A stretch of DNA of 64,000 nucleotides from Melieria omissa. Lineage: Eukaryota; Arthropoda; Insecta; Diptera; Ulidiidae. Positions 49,835-61,953 of the stretch are shown here, piece by piece. The stretch's first letter is position 1, and each line of letters opens with the position of its first letter. Made by a program: the position numbers and the translations under genes. The DNA is taken from NCBI GenBank assembly GCA_963971225.1, contig CAXARI010000124.1:124001-188000 (forward strand), given 5' to 3'. Under the pieces are notes generated by a model, which was given only the letters and a program-made list of their open reading frames with translations, ran no database searches and was not told the origin of the DNA.

Positions 49835-52800
49835 AACGGGTCAGCCCAAAGGGGCGTGAGCTGATCCCCACAATCTGCCGCCCCACCATCCTTGTCTCAC
49901 AGCTGAAACGACAGCCCAGCAGCTTGACAATTGAAGGAAGGATAGATGGAAAGTTGTTCGTGTTGACACTGGATACTGGAGCGTCATATTCGATCATAAA
50001 AAGGAAGCTGCTGAAGAACTGGGAACCGCTGCATGGCATACAGCTGCGGACTGCGACTGGCGAGCGCGCGCCGGTGAGAGGGAAAGTTACAAAAACGATT
50101 GCTATCGGCACCAGCAGCCTGGAACATGAGTTCATCGTCGCGGATATAATGGACGACGTGATTATCGGCGTGGATTTCATGATTAGGCACGGTTTTACGC
50201 TGGACCTGAAGGAAAATGTGCTGAGATATGCCAACGTTGAATTCCCGCTGCACACCGGTTATGAGCGAAGCGTGGCGGTAAGGAAGGTTGTATCGGGTCA
50301 ACGCAGGAGGATACCAGCGAATTCTGAGGCGATTGTGTGGGCAAAGGTGGACGAGGACGATGGGACGAGTCGGCTGTGGGTAGTAGAAGCACCGAAACAA
50401 GGACACGACAACATCATCATCGGACGTACATTAGTGGAACCTAAAAATGGCAGGATACCAGTCAGAATACTGAACCCCCTGAATGCACCCAGATATGTCG
50501 GAAAAGATGAGGTAATCGGCGAGGGTAAGGAAGCTGTAGCAGTGGTCAATTGCGAGAGTAGCCCACCTGGAGGTAATAAGAAGAGCGGTTTTAACATGGA
50601 CGCCATACCGCAGGAGAACCAGTGGAGCAGCGAGTTGACGGCCAAGCAGAAACGGAAGGCGAGGTCACTCCTGCAGCACTATGGGTCAATTTTTGCGGCA
50701 GAAGCAGGCGGAAGAACAGCCATAGTGAAGCACAACATCGACACCGGAAGTGCAAAACCGATTCGCCAACCGCCAAGACGAGTTCCTCTGGCCAAGAGGG
50801 AGGAGGTCACCAATTTGATCGAGAACATGCGGAAAGACAAGGTCATAGAGCCTTCTTCGGGCCCCTGGTGCTCGCCGGTCGTGCTAGTCAAGAAAAAAGA
50901 TGGCAGTACCCGGTTTTGTGTGGACTATCGGAAGCTCAATGATGTGACCAAGAAGGACAGTTATCCACTACCTCGGATCGATGACACCCTGGACACACTG
51001 TCAGGCACGCAGTGGTTCTCCACGCTCGACTTACGCAGCGGCTATTGGCAGGTAGAGCTTGCAGACAAGGACAAGGAGAAAACGGCTTTCAGTGTTGGCG
51101 ATGGTTTGTGGCAGTTCACCGTCATGCCGTTTGGACTCTGCAACGCACCAGCAACATTCGAGCGGCTAATGGAACGCGTGCTAAAAGGGCTGCATTGGCG
51201 GACGTGTCTGGTGTACCTCGACGACATAATCGTAATGGGTAAAAGCTTCGACGACCACCTGGGAAAGCTGAAGGAGGTATTTGAGCGGATACAACAAGCC
51301 GGGCTTAAACTCAACCCAAAGAAGTGCTCGCTGTTCCAAAAGGAGGTCAAGTATCTGGGCCATACGGTTTCCGCCCGCGGAGTGCATACGGATGAAGGCA
51401 AAATCACGGCGGTGAAGGAGTGGCCCCGACCACGCAATCTACACGAACTCCGCAGTTTCCTGGGCCTGTGTACATACTACCGCCGATTTGTTCCGGGATT
51501 CGCGAACATAGCCAGCAGCTTGCACAAACTGACGAAAAAGAGCCAAGCTTTCGAGTGGAGCGAGGAGCAGGAACAGGCTTTTGCACGTCTGAAGGAAAAA
51601 CTGTGCAGTGCTCCAATTCTGGCCTTCCCCGTGCCTGGGGAGATGTTTGTGCTGGATACAGATGCAAGCGGGAATAGTATTGGCGGTGTGCTATCACAGA
51701 TAATAGACGGCCAGGAACAAGTGATAGCGTACTACAGTAGGGTTCTATCGAAACCGGAGCGCAACTACTGTGTGACACGGAGAGAACTGCTGGCGGTATT
51801 GGACTGCGTAAAACACTTCCACAAATACCTGTATGGACAAAAGTTTCGCCTGCGCACAGATCATGCGGCATTGAGATGGCTCCTGAACTTTAAAGATCCT
51901 GAAGGGCAATTGGCGCGGTGGATCGAGCGACTGCAGAGCTACGACTACACGATAGAGCATCGCAAGGGCAGTAGCCATGGAAATGCCGATGCCTTGTCCC
52001 GCCGTCCGTGCAAAGTCGAATGCAGGCAATGCTCGCGAGCCGAAAGCAAAGAACAGATAGTGGACGTCCGGTTGGTCAGCGTCATGCCAGAGGAAGAGTG
52101 GTCTGCGGAGAGGCTACAAAAAGACCAGCATGAGGATGCGGATCTTGCAAAAATCGTCGAAGGCAAGGAGCAAGGCGCACGTCCAGACTGGCAGGAGATG
52201 GCTGGTGAAAGCCCGATCGCTAAGGCTTACTGGGCACAGTGGAAAAGTTTGCGGCTAAAGGAAGGCTGCCTGTACCGCGAATGGGAGAGCGCGGATGGTC
52301 GTACCAGCAACCCCCTAATGGTAGTGCCGAAAAGCAGAATCAACGAGGTCATCGAGGCATACCATAACGACTCCAGTGGAGGGCACCTAGGCATCACCAA
52401 AACCGTCGCCAAAATAAAAAGACGATTCTACTGGGTAGGATGTCAGGAGTCTGTAGCCGAGTGGATTAAGAGCTGCGACCGATGTTCAGCCGCGAAAGGG
52501 CCGACAAGAAAATCTCGAGGCCGCATGCAGCAGTACAACGTGGGAGCGCCCTTCGAGCGGATTGCTATGGACGTCGCCGGCCCATTCCCAACTAGCACTC
52601 AAGGCAACAAATATGTGCTGGTCGTAATGGATTACTTCAGCAAATGGCCCGAAGTGTACCCTATTCCTAACCAGGAGGCCACCACGATCTCGGAAAAGCT
52701 GGTAAACAACTGGGTAGCCCGGTTCGGAGTTCCGTTGGAGTTGCACTCAGATCAAGGCCGGAATTTCGAGTCTGCGATATTCAAGGAAGTGTGTGGGCTG

Positions 52801-53430
52801 CTGGGGATAAAGAAAACGCGTACCACTCCTTTGCACCCACAGTCCGACGGCATGGTGGAACGCTTTAACCGGACGCTGGAGGAATACCTGCGGAAAGTGG
52901 TAGGCAGGAATCAAAAGGATTGGGACACGCATATCCCCCTGTTCCTGATGGCGTATAGGTCAGCCCCGCACGACACGACATCACTCACTCCAGCCCGAGC
53001 AGTGTTCGGCACAGAGTTGCGGTTACCCGCTGACTTGAAGTTCGGGGTAGTCAGCACGACGGGAGGCGCTAAGACGGAATACGTGGCCAATAAGCGGGCG
53101 GAACTGGAGGAAATTCACCAATTTATAAGGGGCCGCACCAAACTGGTCAGCGATAAGGCGAAAGCCAGATACGATCTACGGGCCAACTCAGCAGGGTTCC
53201 AAGAAGGCGATTTGGTAATGCTCTACAACCCGCAGCGGAGGAAAGGTTTGTCTCCAAAACTTCAAGCGTCATGGGAAGGACCTTACGAAGTCGTGACTAG
53301 GATTAACGACGTGGTATACCGGATTCAACGTTGCAACAATAGAGGCGCTAAGCTGAAGGTAGTCCATTTGGAGCGCCTGGCGCCTTATCACAGCGGAGCC
53401 TCGGCACTTGTTCGGGACGAACAAGTCTAA
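49813..53430 (+). CDS. pol: Pol polyprotein (PR-RT-RNase H-IN)
   Basis: This frame is open from just after a stop at 49810-49812 and is probably expressed as Gag-Pol by -1 frameshifting. Residue numbers count from TTG 49924. Aspartic protease: DTGA at 17-20, with IIGVDF later. Reverse transcriptase: CVDYRKLN, STLDLRSGYWQ, MPFGLCNAPATF and YLDD at 431-434. RNase H: TDAS (D580), RRELLAV and TDHAALRWL. Integrase: HHCC zinc region with H814, C851 and C854; catalytic D883 (MDVAGP), D943 (HSDQGRNFE) and E979 (MVERFN), with 35 residues between the last two. GPY/F-like module at about 1119-1121. No chromodomain or env is visible. All key residues are present; the frame is uninterrupted. Confidence 0.95.
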   Translation, partial: GRGAVKLKRVSPKGRELIPTICRPTILVSQLKRQPSSLTIEGRIDGKLFVLTLDTGASYSIIKRKLLKNWEPLHGIQLRTATGERAPVRGKVTKTIAIGTSSLEHEFIVADIMDDVIIGVDFMIRHGFTLDLKENVLRYANVEFPLHTGYERSVAVRKVVSGQRRRIPANSEAIVWAKVDEDDGTSRLWVVEAPKQGHDNIIIGRTLVEPKNGRIPVRILNPLNAPRYVGKDEVIGEGKEAVAVVNCESSPPGGNKKSGFNMDAIPQENQWSSELTAKQKRKARSLLQHYGSIFAAEAGGRTAIVKHNIDTGSAKPIRQPPRRVPLAKREEVTNLIENMRKDKVIEPSSGPWCSPVVLVKKKDGSTRFCVDYRKLNDVTKKDSYPLPRIDDTLDTLSGTQWFSTLDLRSGYWQVELADKDKEKTAFSVGDGLWQFTVMPFGLCNAPATFERLMERVLKGLHWRTCLVYLDDIIVMGKSFDDHLGKLKEVFERIQQAGLKLNPKKCSLFQKEVKYLGHTVSARGVHTDEGKITAVKEWPRPRNLHELRSFLGLCTYYRRFVPGFANIASSLHKLTKKSQAFEWSEEQEQAFARLKEKLCSAPILAFPVPGEMFVLDTDASGNSIGGVLSQIIDGQEQVIAYYSRVLSKPERNYCVTRRELLAVLDCVKHFHKYLYGQKFRLRTDHAALRWLLNFKDPEGQLARWIERLQSYDYTIEHRKGSSHGNADALSRRPCKVECRQCSRAESKEQIVDVRLVSVMPEEEWSAERLQKDQHEDADLAKIVEGKEQGARPDWQEMAGESPIAKAYWAQWKSLRLKEGCLYREWESADGRTSNPLMVVPKSRINEVIEAYHNDSSGGHLGITKTVAKIKRRFYWVGCQESVAEWIKSCDRCSAAKGPTRKSRGRMQQYNVGAPFERIAMDVAGPFPTSTQGNKYVLVVMDYFSKWPEVYPIPNQEATTISEKLVNNWVARFGVPLELHSDQGRNFESAIFKEVCGLLGIKKTRTTPLHPQSDGMVERFNRTLEEYLRKVVGRNQKDWDTHIPLFLMAYRSAPHDTTSLTPARAVFGTELRLPADLKFGVVSTTGGAKTEYVANKRAELEEIHQFIRGRTKLVSDKAKARYDLRANSAGFQEGDLVMLYNPQRRKGLSPKLQASWEGPYEVVTRINDVVYRIQRCNNRGAKLKVVHLERLAPYHSGASALVRDEQV
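49825..49831 (+). promoter_or_regulatory. Candidate -1 ribosomal frameshift site GTTAAAC
   Basis: In the gag frame the last codons read TTA AAC TAA. GTTAAAC placed as G TTA AAC is a heptamer known to work as a -1 slippery site in equine arteritis virus. Slipping here passes ribosomes into the pol frame (CTA AAA CGG), which is open from 49813. The pol frame has no ATG before the protease. No downstream structure was tested. Confidence 0.55.
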
Positions 53431-53441
53431 GTGGTGGGCAG
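53429..53441 (+). promoter_or_regulatory. Putative polypurine tract
   Basis: AAGTGGTGGGCAG directly precedes the 3' LTR and overlaps the pol stop. It is purine-rich but interrupted by T and C, so it is assigned mainly by position as the plus-strand primer. Confidence 0.5.
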
Positions 53442-53864
53442 TGTAACGATGAGCCAGTCTGTCGCGGTGCAAAGCAACCCTGCCGCTACGTGCCGTGCCA
53501 TAACCCAATCTGGCAACGACGGCCGCGATAGTAACTTTTAGTCCAACCTGGCAACGATGGTCGCGGTCATCAGGGAAACTTCTAGTCCAATCTGGCAACG
53601 TGCGAGAACGATCTGCGCGACGGCCGGACAGAGTATAAAAGGTGGCCAGATGCGGTGCAGCGAGTCAGTCTGGTTTTGACAAGTGAAGTTGCCACACGAA
53701 GTGATTAAGCAAATACTTAGGTGTACGAACAGTAAAGTGTAAACTGTGAATAATAAAGTGACTGTTGGTTTATTTTATTGTCTGCGTTTAAGAAACTGTG
53801 TTTTATTTTCAAATTACACAATCCAGAGATACGCAACAGCCCACTAGACTTAGTATTCGTAACA
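53442..53864 (+). repeat. 3' LTR (423 bp)
   Basis: It has the same length as the 5' LTR, and no difference was found on reading through both. It includes TATAAAA at 53634-53640 and the AATAAA polyadenylation signal. It is followed by ATAT (53865-53868) and the resumed satellite. Confidence 0.95.
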
Positions 53865-55853
53865 ATATTAATAATTGACCCCTTAAAATTTAGCCAGAGT
53901 CTTATGCTTTCTATATTGGTCCCTAACTTTTCATTATCCTTCAGGAATAATGAGCATATCGATGCGCAAGGATAACATTGAAAAACTGCCTATTACAAAA
54001 TACACACTCACCACTAAAGTGCTTATAGATTCCAAACGGTATGGGTTACGTTAATAAAAAACCCCTTAAAATGAAGCTAGAGACTGCAGCTTTATCAAAT
54101 TAAATCAATAATTTGATTACTATTAGGCAATCATGAACAGATCGATGCGCAAGAGTGACATTAAATGGCTGCCTACTGCAAAATCGATAAAATGCTTGTA
54201 AAATATGATGATTCTAGGTTTATAGAAAAAATAATAACCTTAAAACCTAGCTGGAGTTTTGAGCTTTCATAAATGGGGTCAATCTTCTCGCTATCTCAAA
54301 TAATGCAGGAGAATTTCGTTGTGGAAAAGTGATATCGACCACATGATACATCTATATCAGGGGTGCCCAAAGTCTTCTTATGGAAAAGCAAAAACCAATA
54401 CATTTAAACTTGCCCAAAAAAATGCAAACAAATTATTTAATTAATTGAATTAGTTGAAAGCACATTGTGCATTTCGCTTGACCCTTAAAATTATAAGTGA
54501 AAAAAATATAATGTTCCCATTTGTCATTGCCGAAAGGCCAACCAATCGCCAAAACAAAAACTACAACAACAAAAGCATCTAATTTTTTTTCATACATAGA
54601 ATTTCTTGAGGAAACAAAACAAAAATCCGCGCAGCCCCCACACGTGTTGCTTCGTTGCTGTCACAACAACGACTGATTGAAAGAATGCACCTCTGATCTA
54701 TATAACCAATCAAATGCTTGTGGAACCTAAGTACGCACAATCACTTTAATCAAAATGGCGTCAAAATTAAGCCAGAGTGACCACCTTTCACCAATTTGGT
54801 AAATAAAAAAAATATCCCACCGGCAGCATGATCGAAATTATGGCTGTTAAATCTCGACCCGTTAACGGATTTTAATATTATTATGCCTTATTATTTAGCT
54901 ACACTCGTATGCTTTCTATAATGGTATCAATCATCCTTCTATACCCCAAGGTTCGAAAGCAAATCGATTTGGAACGGTGACTTTGAAAAAATTGCAACTT
55001 GGGTGCAACCACTAAAATGCTTGTCAACACCAAATGCATAAGTGCATATTAATAATTGACCCCTTAAAATTTAGCCAGAGTCTTATGCTTTCTATATTGG
55101 TCCCTAACTTTTCATTATCCTTCAGGAATAATGAGCATATCGATGCGCAAGGATAACATTGAAAAACTGCCTATTACAAAATACACACTCACCACTAAAG
55201 TGCTTATAGATTCCAAACGGTACAGGTTACGTTAATAAAAAACCCCTTAAAATGTAGCTAGAGATTGCAGCTTTATCAAATTAAATCAATAATTTGATTA
55301 CTATTAGGCAATCATGAACAGATCGATGCGCAAGAGTGACATTAAATGGCTGCCTACTGCAAAATCGATAAAATGCTTGTAAAATATGATGATTCTAGGT
55401 TTATAGAAAAAATAATAACCTTAAAACCTAGCTGGAGTTTTGAGCTTTCATAAATGGGGTCAATCTTCTCGTTATCTCAAATAATGCAGGAGAATTTCGT
55501 TGTGGAAAAGTGATATCGACCACATGATACATCTATATCAGGGGTGCCCAAAGTCTTCTTATGGAAAAGCAAAAACCAATACATTTAAAGTCGCCCAAAA
55601 AAATGCAAACAAATAAAATAATAATAAATAATTAAATAATTAATTGAATTAGTTGAAAGCACATTGTGCATTTCGCTTGACCCTTAAAATTATAAGTGAA
55701 AAAAATATAATGTTCCCATTTGTCATTGCCGAAAGGCCAACCAATCGCCAAAACAAAAACTACAACAACAAAAGCATCTAATTTTGTTTCATACATAGAA
55801 TTTCTTGAGGAAACAAAACAAAAATCCGCGCAGCCCCCACACGTGTTGCTTCG

Positions 55854-58800
55854 TTGCTGTCACAACAACGACTGATTGAAAGAATGCACCTCTGATCTAT
55901 ATAACCAATCAAATGCTTGTGGAACCTAAGTACGCACAATCACTTTAATCAAAATGGCGTCAAAATTAAGCCAGAGTGACCACCTTTCAATAATTTGGTA
56001 AATAAAAAAATATCCCACCGGCAGCATGATCGAAATTATGGCTGTTAAATCTCGACCCGTTAACGGATTTTAATAATATTATGCCTTATTATTTAGCTAG
56101 ACTCGTATGCTTTCTATAATGGTATCAATCATCCTTCTATACCCCAAGGTTCGAAAGCAAATCGATTTGGAACGGTGACTTTGAAAAAATTGCTACTTGG
56201 GTGCAACCACTAAAATGCTTGTCAACACCAAATGCATAAGTGCATATTAATAATTGACCCCTTAAAATTTAGCCAGAGTCTTATGCTTTCTATATTGGTC
56301 CCTAACTTTTCATTATCCTTCAGGAATAATGAGCATATCGATGCGCAAGGATAACATTGAAAAACTGCCTATTACAAAATACACACTCACCACTAAAGTG
56401 CTTATAGATTCCAAACGGTACAGGTTACGTTAATAAAAAACCCCTTAAAATGTAGCTAGAGATTGCAGCTTTATCAAATTAAATCAATAATTTGATTACT
56501 ATTAGGCAATCATGAACAGATCGATGCGCAAGAGTGACATTAAATGGCTGCCTACTGCAAAATCGATAAAATGCTTGTAAAATATGATGATTCTAGGTTT
56601 ATAGAAAAAATAATAACCTTAAAACCTAGCTGGAGTTTTGAGCTTTCATAAATGGGGTCAATCTTCTCGCTATCTCAAATAATGCAGGAGAATTTCGTTG
56701 TGGAAAAGTGATATCGACCACATGATACATCTATATCAGGGGTGCCCAAAGTCTTCTTATGGAAAAGCAAAAACCAATACATTTAAAGTTGCCCAAAAAA
56801 ATGCAAACAAATTATTTAATTAATTGAATTAGTTGAAAGCACATTGTGCATTTCGCTTGACCCTTAAAATTATAAATGAAAAAAATATAATGTTCCCATT
56901 TGTCATTGCCGAAAGGCCAACCAATCGCCAAAACAAAAACTACAACAACAAAAGCATCTAATTTTTTTTCATACATAGAATTTCTTGAGGAAACAAAACA
57001 AAAATCCGCGCAGCCCCCACACGTGTTGCTTCGTTGCTGTCACAACAACGACTGATTGAAAGAATGCACCTCTGATCTATATAACCAATCAAATGCTTGT
57101 GGAACCTAAGTACGCACAATCACTTTAATCAAAATGGCGTCAAAATTAAGCCAGAGTGACCACCTTTCAATAATTTGGTAAATAAAAAAATATCCCACCG
57201 GCAGCATGATCGAAATTATGGCTGTTAAATCTCGACTCGTTAACGGATTTTAATAATATTATGCCTTATTATTTAGCTAGACTCGTATGCTTTCTATAAT
57301 GGTATCAATCATCCTTCTATACCCCAAGGTTCGAAAGCAAATCGATTTGGAACGGTGACTTTGAAAAAATTGCTACTTGGGTGCAACCACTAAAATGCTT
57401 GTCAACACCAAATGCATAAGTGCATATTAATAATTGACCCCTTAAAATTTAGCCAGAGTCTTATGCTTTCTATATTGGTCCCTAACTTTTCATTATCCTT
57501 CAGGAATAATGAGCATATCGATGCGCAAGGATAACATTGAAAAACTGCCTATTACAAAATACACACTCACCACTAAAGTGCTTATAGATTCCAAACGGTA
57601 TGGGTTACGTTAATAAAAAACCCCTTAAAATGTAGCTAGAGATTGCAGCTTTATCAAATTAAATCAATAATTTGATTACTATTAGGCAATCATGAACAGA
57701 TCGATGCGCAAGAGTGACATTAAATGGCTGCCTACTGCAAAATCGATAAAATGCTTGTAAAATATGATGATTCTAGGTTTATAGAAAAAATAATAACCTT
57801 AAAACCTAGCTGGAGTTTTGAGCTTTCATAAATGGGGTCAATCTTCTCGCTATCTCAAATAATGCAGGAGAATTTCGTTGTGGAAAAGTGATATCGACCA
57901 CATGATACATCTATATCAGGGGTGCCCAAAGTCTTCTTATGGAAAAGCAAAAACCAATACATTTAAAGTTGCCCAAAAAAATGCAAACAAATTATTTAAT
58001 TAATTGAATTAGTTGAAAGCACATTGTGCATTTCGCTTGACCCTTAAAATTATAAATGAAAAAAATATAATGTTCCCATTTGTCATTGCCGAAAGGCCAA
58101 CCAATCGCCAAAACAAAAACTACAACAACAAAAGCATCTAATTTTTTTTCATACATAGAATTTCTTGAGGAAACAAAACAAAAATCCGCGCAGCCCCCAC
58201 ACGTGTTGCTTCGTTGCTGTCACAACAACGACTGATTGAAAGAATGCACCTCTGATCTATATAACCAATCAAATGCTTGTGGAACCTAAGTACGCACAAT
58301 CACTTTAATCAAAATGGCGTCAAAATTAAGCCAGAGTGCTTTATCAAATTAAATCAATAATTTGATTACTATTAGGCAATCATGAACAGATCGATGCGCA
58401 AGAGTGACATTAAATGGCTGCCTACTGCAAAATCGATAAAATGCTTGTAAAATATGATGATTCTAGGTTTATAGAAAAAATAATAACCTTAAAACCTAGC
58501 TGGAGTTTTGAGCTTTCATAAATGGGGTCAATCTTCTCGCTATCTCAAATAATGCAGGAGAATTTCGTTGTGGAAAAGTGATATCGACCACATGATACAT
58601 CTATATCAGGGGTGCCCAAAGTCTTCTTATGGAAAAGCAAAAACCAATACATTTAAAGTTGCCCAAAAAAATGCAAACAAATTATTTAATTAATTGAATT
58701 AGTTGAAAGCACATTGTGCATTTCGCTTGACCCTTAAAATTATAAATGAAAAAAATATAATGTTCCCATTTGTCATTGCCGAAAGGCCAACCAATCGCCA

Positions 58801-58903
58801 AAACAAAAACTACAACAACAAAAGCATCTAATTTTTTTTCATACATAGAATTTCTTGAGGAAACAAAACAAAAATCCGCGCAGCCCCCACACGTGTTGCT
58901 TCG
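55854..58903. repeat. Higher-order repeat 2, copy 1 (3050 bp)
   Basis: Two 1180-bp monomers and one 690-bp deleted monomer are repeated immediately downstream. A marker series is shared: CTCGACCCGTT, then CTCGACTCGTT, then the deleted unit, with ATAAATGAAAA in each. The only difference I noticed is CA at 56421-56422 against TG at 59471-59472. Confidence 0.92.
58214..58903. repeat. Deleted monomer (690 bp), copy 1
   Basis: S0 is joined to S3 at about 58338: GCCAGAGTG of S0 meets CTTTATCAAATT of S3. The loss is 490 bp, close to S0+S1+S2 (484 bp), and joins corresponding positions of two sub-repeats. This fits misaligned recombination between sub-repeats. Confidence 0.9.
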
Positions 58904-61900
58904 TTGCTGTCACAACAACGACTGATTGAAAGAATGCACCTCTGATCTATATAACCAATCAAATGCTTGTGGAACCTAAGTACGCACAATCACTTTAATC
59001 AAAATGGCGTCAAAATTAAGCCAGAGTGACCACCTTTCAATAATTTGGTAAATAAAAAAATATCCCACCGGCAGCATGATCGAAATTATGGCTGTTAAAT
59101 CTCGACCCGTTAACGGATTTTAATAATATTATGCCTTATTATTTAGCTAGACTCGTATGCTTTCTATAATGGTATCAATCATCCTTCTATACCCCAAGGT
59201 TCGAAAGCAAATCGATTTGGAACGGTGACTTTGAAAAAATTGCTACTTGGGTGCAACCACTAAAATGCTTGTCAACACCAAATGCATAAGTGCATATTAA
59301 TAATTGACCCCTTAAAATTTAGCCAGAGTCTTATGCTTTCTATATTGGTCCCTAACTTTTCATTATCCTTCAGGAATAATGAGCATATCGATGCGCAAGG
59401 ATAACATTGAAAAACTGCCTATTACAAAATACACACTCACCACTAAAGTGCTTATAGATTCCAAACGGTATGGGTTACGTTAATAAAAAACCCCTTAAAA
59501 TGTAGCTAGAGATTGCAGCTTTATCAAATTAAATCAATAATTTGATTACTATTAGGCAATCATGAACAGATCGATGCGCAAGAGTGACATTAAATGGCTG
59601 CCTACTGCAAAATCGATAAAATGCTTGTAAAATATGATGATTCTAGGTTTATAGAAAAAATAATAACCTTAAAACCTAGCTGGAGTTTTGAGCTTTCATA
59701 AATGGGGTCAATCTTCTCGCTATCTCAAATAATGCAGGAGAATTTCGTTGTGGAAAAGTGATATCGACCACATGATACATCTATATCAGGGGTGCCCAAA
59801 GTCTTCTTATGGAAAAGCAAAAACCAATACATTTAAAGTTGCCCAAAAAAATGCAAACAAATTATTTAATTAATTGAATTAGTTGAAAGCACATTGTGCA
59901 TTTCGCTTGACCCTTAAAATTATAAATGAAAAAAATATAATGTTCCCATTTGTCATTGCCGAAAGGCCAACCAATCGCCAAAACAAAAACTACAACAACA
60001 AAAGCATCTAATTTTTTTTCATACATAGAATTTCTTGAGGAAACAAAACAAAAATCCGCGCAGCCCCCACACGTGTTGCTTCGTTGCTGTCACAACAACG
60101 ACTGATTGAAAGAATGCACCTCTGATCTATATAACCAATCAAATGCTTGTGGAACCTAAGTACGCACAATCACTTTAATCAAAATGGCGTCAAAATTAAG
60201 CCAGAGTGACCACCTTTCAATAATTTGGTAAATAAAAAAATATCCCACCGGCAGCATGATCGAAATTATGGCTGTTAAATCTCGACTCGTTAACGGATTT
60301 TAATAATATTATGCCTTATTATTTAGCTAGACTCGTATGCTTTCTATAATGGTATCAATCATCCTTCTATACCCCAAGGTTCGAAAGCAAATCGATTTGG
60401 AACGGTGACTTTGAAAAAATTGCTACTTGGGTGCAACCACTAAAATGCTTGTCAACACCAAATGCATAAGTGCATATTAATAATTGACCCCTTAAAATTT
60501 AGCCAGAGTCTTATGCTTTCTATATTGGTCCCTAACTTTTCATTATCCTTCAGGAATAATGAGCATATCGATGCGCAAGGATAACATTGAAAAACTGCCT
60601 ATTACAAAATACACACTCACCACTAAAGTGCTTATAGATTCCAAACGGTATGGGTTACGTTAATAAAAAACCCCTTAAAATGTAGCTAGAGATTGCAGCT
60701 TTATCAAATTAAATCAATAATTTGATTACTATTAGGCAATCATGAACAGATCGATGCGCAAGAGTGACATTAAATGGCTGCCTACTGCAAAATCGATAAA
60801 ATGCTTGTAAAATATGATGATTCTAGGTTTATAGAAAAAATAATAACCTTAAAACCTAGCTGGAGTTTTGAGCTTTCATAAATGGGGTCAATCTTCTCGC
60901 TATCTCAAATAATGCAGGAGAATTTCGTTGTGGAAAAGTGATATCGACCACATGATACATCTATATCAGGGGTGCCCAAAGTCTTCTTATGGAAAAGCAA
61001 AAACCAATACATTTAAAGTTGCCCAAAAAAATGCAAACAAATTATTTAATTAATTGAATTAGTTGAAAGCACATTGTGCATTTCGCTTGACCCTTAAAAT
61101 TATAAATGAAAAAAATATAATGTTCCCATTTGTCATTGCCGAAAGGCCAACCAATCGCCAAAACAAAAACTACAACAACAAAAGCATCTAATTTTTTTTC
61201 ATACATAGAATTTCTTGAGGAAACAAAACAAAAATCCGCGCAGCCCCCACACGTGTTGCTTCGTTGCTGTCACAACAACGACTGATTGAAAGAATGCACC
61301 TCTGATCTATATAACCAATCAAATGCTTGTGGAACCTAAGTACGCACAATCACTTTAATCAAAATGGCGTCAAAATTAAGCCAGAGTGCTTTATCAAATT
61401 AAATCAATAATTTGATTACTATTAGGCAATCATGAACAGATCGATGCGCAAGAGTGACATTAAATGGCTGCCTACTGCAAAATCGATAAAATGCTTGTAA
61501 AATATGATGATTCTAGGTTTATAGAAAAAATAATAACCTTAAAACCTAGCTGGAGTTTTGAGCTTTCATAAATGGGGTCAATCTTCTCGCTATCTCAAAT
61601 AATGCAGGAGAATTTCGTTGTGGAAAAGTGATATCGACCACATGATACATCTATATCAGGGGTGCCCAAAGTCTTCTTATGGAAAAGCAAAAACCAATAC
61701 ATTTAAAGTTGCCCAAAAAAATGCAAACAAATTATTTAATTAATTGAATTAGTTGAAAGCACATTGTGCATTTCGCTTGACCCTTAAAATTATAAATGAA
61801 AAAAATATAATGTTCCCATTTGTCATTGCCGAAAGGCCAACCAATCGCCAAAACAAAAACTACAACAACAAAAGCATCTAATTTTTTTTCATACATAGAA

Positions 61901-61953
61901 TTTCTTGAGGAAACAAAACAAAAATCCGCGCAGCCCCCACACGTGTTGCTTCG
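58904..61953. repeat. Higher-order repeat 2, copy 2 (3050 bp)
   Basis: This is the tandem copy of 55854-58903. The following unit (61954 onward) again carries CTCGACTCGTT, so the duplication breakpoint may extend into it. Confidence 0.92.
61264..61953. repeat. Deleted monomer (690 bp), copy 2
   Basis: It has the same S0/S3 junction as 58214-58903, exactly 3050 bp downstream. The deletion therefore happened once and was copied with the higher-order unit. Confidence 0.9.

Larger units (their letters stand above)
47854..53864 (+). mobile_element. Complete Ty3/gypsy LTR retrotransposon
   Basis: This 6011-bp element has two 423-bp LTRs starting TGTAAC and ending GTAACA, a 4-bp TSD, a primer binding site, a gag frame, and a pol frame in the order protease, RT, RNase H, integrase. 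That order defines Ty3/gypsy (Metaviridae). There is no env: pol ends 11 bp before the 3' LTR. Both long frames are uninterrupted and the LTRs match base for base on reading, so insertion was recent and the element may be competent. Codon use and GC content are far from the array. I do not recognise the family by name; the clade (for example 412/mdg1-, mdg3- or Osvaldo-like) needs a tree. Confidence 0.97.

Noticed and set aside
53431..53441. A third gene (env) in the gypsy element
   Set aside because: Only 11 bp separate the pol stop from the 3' LTR, so there is no room for env.
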